Origin: Micromonospora zamorensis
GTDB taxonomy: Bacteria > Actinomycetota > Actinomycetes > Mycobacteriales > Micromonosporaceae
Assembly: GCF_900090275.1 (NCBI RefSeq)
Contig: NZ_LT607755.1
Span: 2,046,001-2,110,000, forward strand
Direction: 5' to 3'
DNA length: 64,000 nucleotides
Under the pieces are notes generated by a model. That model did no database searches and was not told the origin of the DNA. It saw nothing but the letters and a program-made list of their open reading frames with translations. Each line of letters begins with the position of its first letter. The stretch's first letter is position 1. Made by a program: the position numbers and the translations under genes. Shown here in pieces: positions 8,329 to 17,864 of this stretch.

Positions 8329-9527
8329 GCGGCGATCCCGGCCAGCGGTAGGTGGACCGAGACCCGGAAACCGCCGTCAGCGGCCTCGCCGGCATCGAGG
8401 GTGCCGCCGAGCAGGGCAACCCGCTCCGACATGCCGCGCAGCCCCTGACCCGTCTCACCTGCCGCGCCGCCGGCAGATCCCCGACCATCGTCGACGACCT
8501 CCACCGACAACCCGGACGGGGTCGCCCGGATCGTCACCGTGGCGCGGGTGGCGTGGGCGTGGCGCAGCACATTGGTCAGTGCCTCCTGCACGATCCGGTA
8601 GACGGTGCTGCCGACCACCGTGGGCAGGGCGTCGACCGGGCCGTCGAGACGCAGCTCGACCGGCAGCCCGCCTCGGCGGACGCCCTCGACGAGCGTGCGC
8701 AGCTGGGTGAAACCGGGGGCCGGCTCGCGCGGCCCGGGCTCGCGACGCAGGGTGCCCAACGTGGCGCGCAGCTCGGCCATGGCGCTGCCGCTCACCGAGT
8801 GGATCGCGGCCAGGGCGGCCTCGGCCTGCCCGGGCTCGGCATCGGCAAGTGCCTCCCGCGCCACAGCCGACTGGAGGGTGATCACCGAGATGGTGTGTCC
8901 GAGCGTGTCGTGCACCTCCCGGGCGATGCGCAGCCGCTCGGCCTCGACCTGCCGGGCGGCCTCCCGGCGGCGTTCCTCGGCCGCGAAGGCGGCCTGCCGG
9001 GCCAGCGCGGCCCGAAGCGAACGCCGGTTGCGGACGGCGTCACCCAGAGCGATGACGGCGAGTATCAGGGCTGCCTCGGAGCCCAGACCGGCACCGATCA
9101 CGACAGAGATGTCGTCTCCCTCGACGAGCCGGGCGGCCACCGAGACGATCAGCAGACTCCCGCCGACGGCGGCGGCCGGGACCACCCGGCCCCGCTGCGC
9201 GGCCACGTAGAGGATGGGGGCGGCCGGGGCGGCCACGCCGACCGGCGGCAGCTCCAGGGCGTAGTAGCCGAGGATGCCGGCGGCCGTCGCCAGCAGCGCG
9301 GGGACCGTCCAACGCCGGGCCACCAGCAGCAGTACGGCCAGTCCGACCCCGAATCCGCCGGCCAACGCCGCCTGGGAGGTTGACGCGCCCTCGGTCACGA
9401 CCGCCGCCGTGACCAGGCCCAGGATGGCCACGGCGAGCAGCGCCTCGGTTCGGGTGGGTGAGGTGGCCTGCACGTTCGTGAGCCTAAGTCGGTGCGGGCC
9501 CGCGCCGCTGCCGTCCGCAGGCATCAT
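8325..9527 (-). CDS. NarL-type sensor histidine kinase
   Basis: A 400-residue membrane kinase. Four to six hydrophobic segments lie in residues 28-165. The HisKA_3 dimerisation domain follows, with His206 in REVHDTLGHT, then a HATPase_c domain with an N-box-like region (YRIVQEALTNVLRHA) and a G-box (GQGLRGMSERV). It presumably phosphorylates the regulator encoded downstream at 7666-8328. The start is uncertain: ATG 9527 or 9524, or a GTG at 9473. It is divergent from the membrane protein gene at 9669. Confidence 0.9.
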   Translation of the reverse strand: MMPADGSGAGPHRLRLTNVQATSPTRTEALLAVAILGLVTAAVVTEGASTSQAALAGGFGVGLAVLLLVARRWTVPALLATAAGILGYYALELPPVGVAAPAAPILYVAAQRGRVVPAAAVGGSLLIVSVAARLVEGDDISVVIGAGLGSEAALILAVIALGDAVRNRRSLRAALARQAAFAAEERRREAARQVEAERLRIAREVHDTLGHTISVITLQSAVAREALADAEPGQAEAALAAIHSVSGSAMAELRATLGTLRREPGPREPAPGFTQLRTLVEGVRRGGLPVELRLDGPVDALPTVVGSTVYRIVQEALTNVLRHAHATRATVTIRATPSGLSVEVVDDGRGSAGGAAGETGQGLRGMSERVALLGGTLDAGEAADGGFRVSVHLPLAGIAA

Positions 9528-9668
9528 CCCCGCCCCGGCCCGTACGTCGAGAAGCGATGCCAGCTCGCGCGTCTGCGCGGCAGACGGTCCCGGGTTGGCG
9601 ACCTAGCGTCGACGGCGACCGCACAGATCGTGCCCACCGGGGCCCGAAAGTCAAGGAGAAGTGCTGCT

Positions 9669-10181
9669 GTGTCCCGTATCAAGCTGACCTGGATCGTGCT
9701 CATCGTGCTCGTCTGGGCGGCGATGATGTCATTTGGTGGGGTCGCGGCCGAGACCGTGATGCTCTACCCGAACATCTTCGGGGATGCCCCCGCCTCGCTG
9801 GACCGGGCCCGTGAGTTCCTGGTCGCCGGCGGCCCGAGCGACTACTTCCCGCCGCTGGGCGCCTCGGTCGTCCTGACGAGCCTCGCCGCGACCGCCCTCA
9901 CGTGGCGCAATCGGCGACTGCGGTGGTACGTAGCCGCCGCCGCGGTGGTCTTCATCGCCTGCGAGTTCCTGTTCTCGGTGGTGTTCTTCTGGCCGCGCAA
10001 CGAGATCATGTTCGTCGACCCGGTCGGCACGCACTCCCCGGAGTATCTGCGCCAGGTTGCCGAGGAGTTCGTCGCCGGCCACTGGGTACGCCTCGTCGGC
10101 GGAGCGGTGACGTCCGCGCTGGCATTCACCGCCCTGCTGCGCTTCGCCCGGGACACGGCGCCGGTACGGGTCGAGCGATGA
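9669..10181 (+). CDS. Four-helix membrane protein, DUF1772 (anthrone-oxygenase-like) type
   Basis: From GTG 9669, preceded by AAGGAGA at 9652-9658, the 170-residue protein has a hydrophobic N-terminal helix, then helices near residues 50-75, 80-105 and 140-160, with charged loops. The pattern resembles DUF1772 membrane proteins; the assignment is by overall form, not by a diagnostic motif. It diverges from the two-component system and may be its target, which is inference. Confidence 0.65.
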   Translation: MSRIKLTWIVLIVLVWAAMMSFGGVAAETVMLYPNIFGDAPASLDRAREFLVAGGPSDYFPPLGASVVLTSLAATALTWRNRRLRWYVAAAAVVFIACEFLFSVVFFWPRNEIMFVDPVGTHSPEYLRQVAEEFVAGHWVRLVGGAVTSALAFTALLRFARDTAPVRVER

Positions 10182-10227
10182 GCGCCGGACGTCGTACTCT
10201 CGGTTTCTCCTGGCCGGCTCTGGTCGG

Positions 10228-10755
10228 TCAGAGCATCTCGGTGCGGTACTCGGGTGCCAGATCGGTTGCGCGTTGCCGGCGCTCCGCCATCTCGTCGTCG
10301 GTGAGCTGCGGCGGCGGTGCGTCCTTGCCGGCGACCTTGTCGCCGACGCGGAGGAAGTATTCGTCCTGGCCTGCGGGGGTGCAGACGCACAGCATGCGGG
10401 CGGGTGCGCCGGAGGTGTTGCGGAAATTGTGCGGCGCGTTGGCCGGGATGTTGACTGTGGAGCCGGCTCGGACGAGGTGCTTCTCTCCGCGGAAGGTGAA
10501 CTCGATCTCGCCTTCGAGAATGGTGAACATTTCCTCGAAGTCGTGCCGGTGTGGCGGCGGTCCTCCGCCGTCGGGGATGCGCATGTCGATGAGGCAGTAC
10601 TGACCGTTGGTCTGCTTGCCGGTGATCAGCATGGCGTAGGTGCCACCGGCGAGAGAGATGTAGGTGGTTGCGGGGTCGTCGGGGTTGGCCACGGTCAGGG
10701 TTCGGCTCGGATCGTCGTCCGGGATGGCCGGGGTGGCGCGCTGGCGGTCGGTCAT
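10228..10755 (-). CDS. Cupin-domain protein
   Basis: A 175-residue single-domain cupin. Motif 1 is PPPHRHDFEEMFTILEGE with metal-ligand candidates His, His and Glu. Motif 2 is AGSTVNIPANAPHNF with the fourth His. The central beta-barrel occupies about 40-135 and a charged helical tail follows. Small cupins of this type are often dioxygenases, isomerases or binding proteins; the substrate cannot be told here. It faces the membrane protein gene at 9669 tail to tail. Confidence 0.85.
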   Translation of the reverse strand: MTDRQRATPAIPDDDPSRTLTVANPDDPATTYISLAGGTYAMLITGKQTNGQYCLIDMRIPDGGGPPPHRHDFEEMFTILEGEIEFTFRGEKHLVRAGSTVNIPANAPHNFRNTSGAPARMLCVCTPAGQDEYFLRVGDKVAGKDAPPPQLTDDEMAERRQRATDLAPEYRTEML

Positions 10756-10932
10756 GCCGCTGTCCTTCCTGCCGTGGTTCTTCCGAGTAGGCGCGCAGCC
10801 TGACCCGAGGTGATCCTTGGTCTCCGGGCTGCGCGGCCCTGCCCGAATCCTAGAATCACCGTCACCTCTGAGGTGAGCGGACAGCGACGGCCGCGCCGAA
10901 TTCCGACGGGCGAGAGGATGTTGGCAGCGGTG

Positions 10933-11244
10933 TTACCGCTGAAGGTGGAGCCCGGCGGCGATGCGGTCCACCGCCTGCTTCGCCTCGACCAGGCTCGCGC
11001 CGGTCTGCTGGCGGTACACGCGTACAGCCTGGATCACCTGGCCGCTCTCCAGGTGCCGGACCACTTCCGACTCCACGGGCGCGACGATGCCGAGGTGATC
11101 CATAACCAGGTCGAGCTTGCGCTGCACTGCCGCGAGCTGGGTCGCCGAGCTGCGCTTCTCCTGGAACCAAGCTCCGACCGCTGCCCCGACCGACCCGATC
11201 GTTGCGATGACGAGCAATGTTGCTTCCCACGGACCCATCAGCAC
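10933..11244 (-). CDS. Small membrane-anchored protein with ribosomal L7/L12 C-terminal-like domain
   Basis: A 103-residue protein. Residues 1-28 form a membrane anchor, 30-60 a short coiled-coil-prone helix (EKRSSATQLAAVQRKLDLV), and 62-100 the alpha-beta-alpha fold seen in the L7/L12 C-terminal domain (SGQVIQAVRVYRQQTGASLVEAKQAV). In L7/L12 this domain recruits translation factors; in such membrane paralogues the role is unknown. The gene stands alone; a strong hairpin lies between it and the esterase gene. Confidence 0.75.
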   Translation of the reverse strand: MLMGPWEATLLVIATIGSVGAAVGAWFQEKRSSATQLAAVQRKLDLVMDHLGIVAPVESEVVRHLESGQVIQAVRVYRQQTGASLVEAKQAVDRIAAGLHLQR

Positions 11245-11294
11245 ATCTAATCAGCGGTGCGCAACCGGGACACTGCGCGCCCCTGGCGGCACAG

Positions 11295-11340
11295 CGGCCG
11301 TGCGCCGCCCGGGACAGGACCCCCGGGCGGCGCGTGGCCG
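11295..11340 (-). terminator. Strong hairpin terminator after the esterase gene
   Basis: A perfect 12-bp stem (GCGCCGCCCGGG / CCCGGGCGGCGC) with an 8-base loop is extended outward by G-U pairs and CGGCC/GGCCG to about 19 pairs. It starts 17 bases after the esterase stop codon at 11357 (minus strand). No T-tract is present. Confidence 0.7.
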
Positions 11341-11356
11341 GCACGGCGAACCGGCG

Positions 11357-12772
<1,416 letters not shown>

Positions 12773-12910
12773 TCATGGACACAGGTCCCCGCCACTGGTC
12801 CCGCCGCCCACGCAGGACCAGTCGGTCGTCGAATCGATGTGGCCCACGCCGTGCGCGCCCGAGCACCACGTGACCGATCATCTGCGGCGCCGCAGCACTT
12901 GGCTCGACGT

Positions 12911-12922
12911 CGAATCGATTCG
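12911..12922. promoter_or_regulatory. CG-centred palindrome, candidate LacI-type operator
   Basis: CGAATCGATTCG is a perfect 12-bp palindrome with central CG. The inner TCGAATCGAT recurs at 12829-12838. Both copies lie between the esterase start (12712) and the end of the DM13 gene, so they could control the esterase. The binding family is inferred from the symmetry only. Confidence 0.35.
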
Positions 12923-12983
12923 CTCCGACGCTAGATTGCACAGTGAAAGATGTCAATGCCATGTCCGGCAGGTTGCGGCCTGA

Positions 12984-13556
12984 TCAGGTGCTCGTGAGGT
13001 CGGCCGCGCCGAAGGAGACCGCGAACCGCTTGCACCAGATGGAGACGCTGCGGAAGTCGCGCGGGTCGACCGAGGCTGGTAGCTCGTACACCTGGTTGCC
13101 CTTGTTGCCTTTGAGCTTTGCCAGCTCGACCCATTCGCCGTCGTCGAACACCCGCCAGCCGGCCGTGCCCCGGGTGACCGGTTGGTCGGTCAGCCACACC
13201 CGCAGGTCCGGTCCGTTCGACGTCTTCAGGTCCTTCACGACGAGCTGGTGGCGCCCGTTGGCGAGCCGGACGATCTCGGCGCTGCCGGTCGTCTCGTGCT
13301 CATGGGTGACGAACTCGCCCGCAGCCAGGATCTCGTTGACCGCAGGGGCGGTGGCCGATGCCGTGGGGGACTGGGGCGTGGACATCGGCGTCGTGGCGGC
13401 CGGTGTCATCACCCCGGCGGGAGGAAGCGCTTCGTCGACGTACGTGTCGGTGAACAGCTTCCACGGCTGGAACCAGTAGGCGGCCAGGACCGCCACGACG
13501 ACAACGGCGGCGAGACCAGCCAATGCCACCGGCGACCGGAAGATCGATGCCCTCAT
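12984..13556 (-). CDS. Membrane-anchored DM13-domain protein
   Basis: A 190-residue protein with one N-terminal transmembrane anchor (residues 8-30) and a Pro/Thr/Ala-rich stalk (45-72). A DM13 domain (about 75-188) follows, showing GEFVTHEHETTGSAEIVRL, NGPDLRVWLTD and the conserved cysteine in WCKRF. DM13 domains are proposed to be extracytoplasmic electron-transfer or redox modules built round that cysteine. The domain should face the outside of the membrane. It is a single gene. Confidence 0.85.
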   Translation of the reverse strand: MRASIFRSPVALAGLAAVVVVAVLAAYWFQPWKLFTDTYVDEALPPAGVMTPAATTPMSTPQSPTASATAPAVNEILAAGEFVTHEHETTGSAEIVRLANGRHQLVVKDLKTSNGPDLRVWLTDQPVTRGTAGWRVFDDGEWVELAKLKGNKGNQVYELPASVDPRDFRSVSIWCKRFAVSFGAADLTST

Positions 13557-13687
13557 TCCCGGAGCGTACGACCGCCGCGACCGTCGAACTGGCCACGAAC
13601 CCTTTCGGAACTCTTACGACTCTTCACCGGTTGAGGGCGTAGTCGTCGTCTGAACCCGCCCAGGAGGTTCGCATGCCAGTCGGTTGC

Positions 13688-14467
13688 TCATGCGGTCTCA
13701 GCCTGAAGGGCGGGGCCGAGGAGGAGGCCACCGTCGATGACGTACTCCGAACCCGTGATGAACGAGGCGTCCGACGACGTGAGGAACAGGAGAAGCCGAG
13801 TGACGTCGGTCGGTTCCCCAAGCCGGGGGATGGCGAACGGCTCGGGTGAGTAGAAGTCGGCGATTGCCATGGTGGCGCCAGCTGCTGGTTCCTGGATGAA
13901 GGGGGTCGCGATCACGCCGGGGTGGATGGTGTTCACACGGATGTGGTCGCGGCCGAGCTCGAGCGCCGCCGTTCGTGTGAGACCACGCACGGCCCATTTG
14001 CTGGCGACGTACGGCGCGTAGTGCGCCGTGCCGCCCAGGCCCATCGTCGAGGCGATGTTGACGATGGTTCCCCCTGCCGCTCGGCGCAGAGCGGGGGCGG
14101 CGACCTTGATGCCGAGGAAGGTCCCTGTGAGGTTGATGTCGAGGATGCGCGACCACGTGGCCCGGTCCGTGTTCTCGATCGGCGCCGGCGGGTTCTGGAC
14201 GCCTGCGTTGTTGACGAGCACGTTCAGGGCGCCGAAGGTGCTTTCGGCGGCCTGCACGGCGGCGGACCACGACCTTTCGTCGGTGACGTCGAGGCGGGTG
14301 AAGCGAGCACGGGTCCCGAGCTCGTCGGCGAGAGCGGCGCCGCGTTCGGCGTCGATGTCGCCGATCACCACGTTCGCTCCCTCCGCGTGAAAGGCGCGTA
14401 CGTGGCTGGAGCCCTGGCCGCCGGTCCCACCGGTCACGAGCACGGTCTGGTTGTCGAAGCGGTTCAT
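13688..14467 (-). CDS. Short-chain dehydrogenase/reductase (classical SDR)
   Basis: A 259-residue classical SDR with the cofactor motif TGGTGGQGSSH near the N-terminus, an NNAG motif (VLVNNAGVQ), the catalytic Ser in NIASTMG and Tyr-x-x-x-Lys in YVASK. Asp at the end of the second strand (GDIDAE) favours NAD(H). Similar enzymes are 3-alpha-hydroxysteroid, glucose or cyclohexanol dehydrogenases; the substrate is unknown. It is divergent from the TetR regulator at 14599 with two palindromes between them, so it is very likely controlled by that regulator. Confidence 0.9.
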   Translation of the reverse strand: MNRFDNQTVLVTGGTGGQGSSHVRAFHAEGANVVIGDIDAERGAALADELGTRARFTRLDVTDERSWSAAVQAAESTFGALNVLVNNAGVQNPPAPIENTDRATWSRILDINLTGTFLGIKVAAPALRRAAGGTIVNIASTMGLGGTAHYAPYVASKWAVRGLTRTAALELGRDHIRVNTIHPGVIATPFIQEPAAGATMAIADFYSPEPFAIPRLGEPTDVTRLLLFLTSSDASFITGSEYVIDGGLLLGPALQAETA

Positions 14468-14515
14468 CAGATGTTCCTTCGGTACAGGGGTGACCGACCG
14501 GGAACGCCGGCCGAT

Positions 14516-14535
14516 GGTGAGTCGAGCGACTCACC
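14516..14535. promoter_or_regulatory. TetR-type operator 1
   Basis: GGTGAGTC, four bases, GACTCACC: perfect 8-bp arms between the divergent SDR and TetR genes. It shares its arms with the second palindrome at 14564. Confidence 0.7.
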
Positions 14536-14563
14536 ACTGACCTGACACTAGGTCGGCGACAGT

Positions 14564-14583
14564 GGTGAGTCAAGCCACTCACC
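14564..14583. promoter_or_regulatory. TetR-type operator 2
   Basis: GGTGAGT, six bases, ACTCACC: perfect 7-bp arms of the same sequence as operator 1. It ends 15 bases before the tetR-like ATG at 14599, fitting autoregulation. The two centres are 48 bases apart. Confidence 0.7.
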
Positions 14584-14598
14584 TCGTATGCTCGGTCC

Positions 14599-15243
14599 AT
14601 GAGCAGGGTCGTGACGACGTATCACCAGCGTGTGGCCCAGGAGAAACGCGCGCTGATCGTGACGGCCGCGACGGCACTGTTCCTCGAGTTGGGCTACGAC
14701 CGGACGTCGTTGGCGCAGATCGCAGAGCGCTCGGGCGTTTCGCGCGCCACCTTGTTCAAGCAGTTTCCGAGCAAGGCTGCCCTGTTCGACGCCATCGTCA
14801 CCGAGTCCTGGGCAACAGCTGACGAAGAGGAGCCCCCACCGGCGGGCAACCTCGTCGACGGGCTCAGGACCATCGGTCGCCGCTACGCCGAGCTGTTGAG
14901 CCAACCCCGGATGACCGACCTGTTCCGAATCGTCATCGCCGAGCTGCCGCGATTCCCCGAACTGGCCCACGCGCAGTTCTCGCACGGGAAGATGCCCTAC
15001 TTCGAGTCCGTACGCGGCTACCTCCTGGCCGAGCACGAGGCGGGAACGGCGCGGGTCGAGGACGTGGAGCTCGCAGCCACCCAGTTCCTGGGCATGATCT
15101 CCAACTACGTCTTCTGGCCGACACTCCTCGTGCCGGGCTGGGAGGTGAGCGCCGAACGCGTCGCTCAGGTGGTCGACGAGGCCGTCCGCACCATCGCCGC
15201 CCGGTATGCCGCGACTGGACCAGACACGTCCACCACCGACTGA
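14599..15243 (+). CDS. TetR/AcrR-family regulator
   Basis: A 214-residue regulator. The N-terminal HTH (about 15-62) reads ALFLELGYDRTSLAQIAERS followed by GVSRATLFKQFPSK, the standard TetR DNA-binding unit. The C-terminal helical ligand domain resembles TetR_C of the AefR/YfiR kind. It probably represses itself and the divergent SDR through the duplicated GGTGAGTC palindromes; the ligand is unknown. Confidence 0.9.
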   Translation: MSRVVTTYHQRVAQEKRALIVTAATALFLELGYDRTSLAQIAERSGVSRATLFKQFPSKAALFDAIVTESWATADEEEPPPAGNLVDGLRTIGRRYAELLSQPRMTDLFRIVIAELPRFPELAHAQFSHGKMPYFESVRGYLLAEHEAGTARVEDVELAATQFLGMISNYVFWPTLLVPGWEVSAERVAQVVDEAVRTIAARYAATGPDTSTTD

Positions 15244-15299
15244 CCCCGCCAACCGCAGGCCCAGGCCCGCGACCACACCCTCGTCTGTGAAGAGCCCGA

Positions 15300-17474
15300 C
15301 TACCGCGTGAGTATCAGCTGTCCGAGTTCCTGGGTGCATCGGGTGAGCGCGACGTAGAGCCCGTTCCAGCCGCGCGGTTCGGCGGCGATGCCCTGAGGGT
15401 CGATCAGTAGCGTCGCGTCCCATTCCAGTCCCTTGGACTGGGTCGCGGTGAGCACTGGCACATCACTCAGCACGGCCCGGAGTCCGGCGACGCGGTCGGC
15501 GGGGGCGATGACGCCGACCATGCCGCCCTGCCATCGTTGCTGGAGCTGTCGCACTGCCTGGGCGGCGGCGCCGGCAAGCTCGCCGGGGGTGATCGTGAGC
15601 TCCCAGGGGGCGATGCCGGAGGATCGCACCGCTCGTGGTGGCGTGTTGTGGCTGCCAGCCTTCTTCAAGACCGGTTCGGTGAGGTCCATGACCTCACGCG
15701 GGGTCCGGTAGCAGATGGTCAGTTCCGCGGCGGTCCAGCGGTCTCCGAAAGCAGCCTGCACCGCCTGCGCCCAGCTGGTGTGCCGGTGCGCTGCCTCGGC
15801 CTGGTCGATGTCGCCCACGGCCGTGATGGAGCGACTGGGACAGCGCCGCAGGATCATCTGCCACTGCATCTCGGACAACTCCTGCGCCTCGTCGACGACG
15901 ACGTGGCCGTACACCCAGCCGCGCTGCCGGCGAGCGTGGTCGGCGACGAACTCGCCCTGTGGTTGCGGGGCGTCGACGTCGCCGAGCAGGTCGGCGAGGG
16001 CGTCGAGCAGGGGAATGTCGCTCGATGCCCATGGGACCGGCTCGGCCGCGACGGCGGTGATCTCCTCCGGCGACAGTTGCGGGGCGATCCGGGCCAGCAG
16101 GGCGCGGTCGCTCAGGAGGTCACCCAGCAGGGTTTCGGCGTCGAGGGTGGGCCACCATGCCTCGACGAACCGGGCGATGGTGGCGTTCTCGGCGATACGG
16201 GTATGCAGGTGTTCGATCTCTTCCTCGGAGAGCAGCCCGTCGACGTCGCTGCCCGTGGACGTCCGGAGGGGACGGTGGTCATGTTCCATCCCCTTGTCGA
16301 CGCGGGCGAGGATGTCCTCGAAGCCCTCCTCCATCTCGTTCATCAACGTCTCGCGCTGCTCGGCGACGGCGTCGGCGAGGAGGTGGTGCAACTGCTCGGC
16401 GAACGCCGCGCGAGCCCGGTGGTAGGGGCGTCCCTGCACCGCCGAGGCGAGCGCCTGCGCCACCGTCGCGGCGTCGATGACGTAGAAATCGCCCTCCCAG
16501 CGCAGCTTCAACTCACGGGGTCGGGGGAGCAGCGACGCGACGTAGCTCTCGAGCGCGGGCTGCCAGAGGGCGCGGCCCTTGATCTCGGCGAGAAGCCGGC
16601 TCTCGTCGCGGCCCACACGGATGTCGGCCAGCAGGGTGTCGCAGGTCGCCGAGACGACGGCGGTCTCACCGAGGGCGGGTAGCACCTGGCCGATGTACTG
16701 GAGGAAACGCGGCGAGGGGCCGAGGACCAGGACCGCCTGCTCGGCCATCTTTCGGTAGGTGAACAGCAGGTAGGCGACGCGGTGCAGCGCAACCACGGTC
16801 TTGCCGGTGCCGGGACCGCCCTGAACGACCAGCGGGCCGGTCGCCCTGGCCCGGACGATGTCGTCCTGTTCGCGTTGCAGCGTGGAGATCGCCGTCGACA
16901 TGACACCGGTGCGCCGCTGGTCGAGGGCGGCCAGGAGGGCTCCCTCACCGACGAGTTCCGCCGTCATGCTCCCGTCCAGCGGCTCGTCGTCCACCCCGAC
17001 GACGGTCGACCCGTTCGTGCGTACGTGACGCCGTCGTGCCTGACCCTGGGGCTCGACGGCCGTCGCGGTGTAGAACGGCCGGGCTGCGGGAGCGCGCCAA
17101 TCCACCAGCAGTGGCTCACTGTCCTCGACGTCGTCGCGGAGACCGACACGGCCTACGTGTCGCACCGTGCCATCAAGGCCGTCGAGGCGACCGAAGACCA
17201 GCCCCTCCCGAGCTCGCTGCAGCTCTTCGTACTGCTGACGGAGCATGCGCTGCCGGGCATGTTCCAACGCGTCCAGGGCCTCCGACGAGAGCTCGACCTC
17301 CAGGTGCTCGGTCAGCCTGTCGCGCCGGGCCGTGGCCATGTCGAGGAACGCCTGTTCCTCGGCGATGGCAGATTGGCGGGCGACGCCCTCCGGGGTGGAG
17401 GTCGGCGGTTCGCCGCCCGGTGTTACTCCGCTGGCATCGGCAGTGCCGTTGTTCAGGGCAGAATTCCGGCGCAT
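15300..17474 (-). CDS. HelD/HelR-like RNA-polymerase-associated superfamily 1 helicase
   Basis: A 724-residue protein from ATG 17474 with GAGGA upstream. The N-terminal 100 residues are charged and coiled-coil-prone. DWRAPAARPFYTAT (126-139) is a family signature. Walker A is GGPGTGKT at 219-226, the Walker B region VVVDEAQELSEMQW, and C-terminal SF1 motifs include LYVALTRCTQEL. HelD proteins bind RNA polymerase and release stalled complexes. Class-II actinobacterial members (HelR) displace rifamycins and give tolerance. Whether this one does so is inference; I saw no convincing rifamycin-associated palindrome upstream. It is a single gene. Confidence 0.85.
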   Translation of the reverse strand: MRRNSALNNGTADASGVTPGGEPPTSTPEGVARQSAIAEEQAFLDMATARRDRLTEHLEVELSSEALDALEHARQRMLRQQYEELQRAREGLVFGRLDGLDGTVRHVGRVGLRDDVEDSEPLLVDWRAPAARPFYTATAVEPQGQARRRHVRTNGSTVVGVDDEPLDGSMTAELVGEGALLAALDQRRTGVMSTAISTLQREQDDIVRARATGPLVVQGGPGTGKTVVALHRVAYLLFTYRKMAEQAVLVLGPSPRFLQYIGQVLPALGETAVVSATCDTLLADIRVGRDESRLLAEIKGRALWQPALESYVASLLPRPRELKLRWEGDFYVIDAATVAQALASAVQGRPYHRARAAFAEQLHHLLADAVAEQRETLMNEMEEGFEDILARVDKGMEHDHRPLRTSTGSDVDGLLSEEEIEHLHTRIAENATIARFVEAWWPTLDAETLLGDLLSDRALLARIAPQLSPEEITAVAAEPVPWASSDIPLLDALADLLGDVDAPQPQGEFVADHARRQRGWVYGHVVVDEAQELSEMQWQMILRRCPSRSITAVGDIDQAEAAHRHTSWAQAVQAAFGDRWTAAELTICYRTPREVMDLTEPVLKKAGSHNTPPRAVRSSGIAPWELTITPGELAGAAAQAVRQLQQRWQGGMVGVIAPADRVAGLRAVLSDVPVLTATQSKGLEWDATLLIDPQGIAAEPRGWNGLYVALTRCTQELGQLILTR

Positions 17475-17864
17475 TCGCAAATCCTCGTATGGGTGTTCCC
17501 CTCGGCCCCGGATGAGCCGCAGTGCATTCCGCCGGCAAGCATAGGGAGCGTTTCTCTCGTCGGCCAGGAACTCCGCCGACCGAGATGGGAGTCTCAACGC
17601 CTTGCAGTTCCGGGTCGCTTGTGGCCTCACCCAATCGTGATTTTCTTATTGACAGCTCTGGCAATATCTGATCTGCGGCTGCATTTCCACCAGCCACACG
17701 TCGCCCACGATGTAAAGCCCCGACGACAGCATCATCGGGAGGGGGTCGAGAGGCGGACCGTCAGGTCGCAGCCGGCCGGCACCCTGACGGTGCTGCGCAG
17801 CAGGTCCGTGCGCGTCAAGCCCATCCCAGCGTCGGGTAGCACGGCCGACCGGAGCCTGCCCGTG
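17475..17864. other. Intergenic region upstream of the helicase gene
   Basis: This 390-base gap between two minus-strand genes holds no supportable reading frame. It contains an A/T-rich patch (about 17636-17670), a good place for the helicase promoter. No tight palindrome was seen. Confidence 0.5.

Noticed and set aside
17474..17700. Rifamycin-associated element upstream of the HelR-like gene
   Set aside because: I looked for a long GC-rich palindrome of the expected kind and found none convincing.
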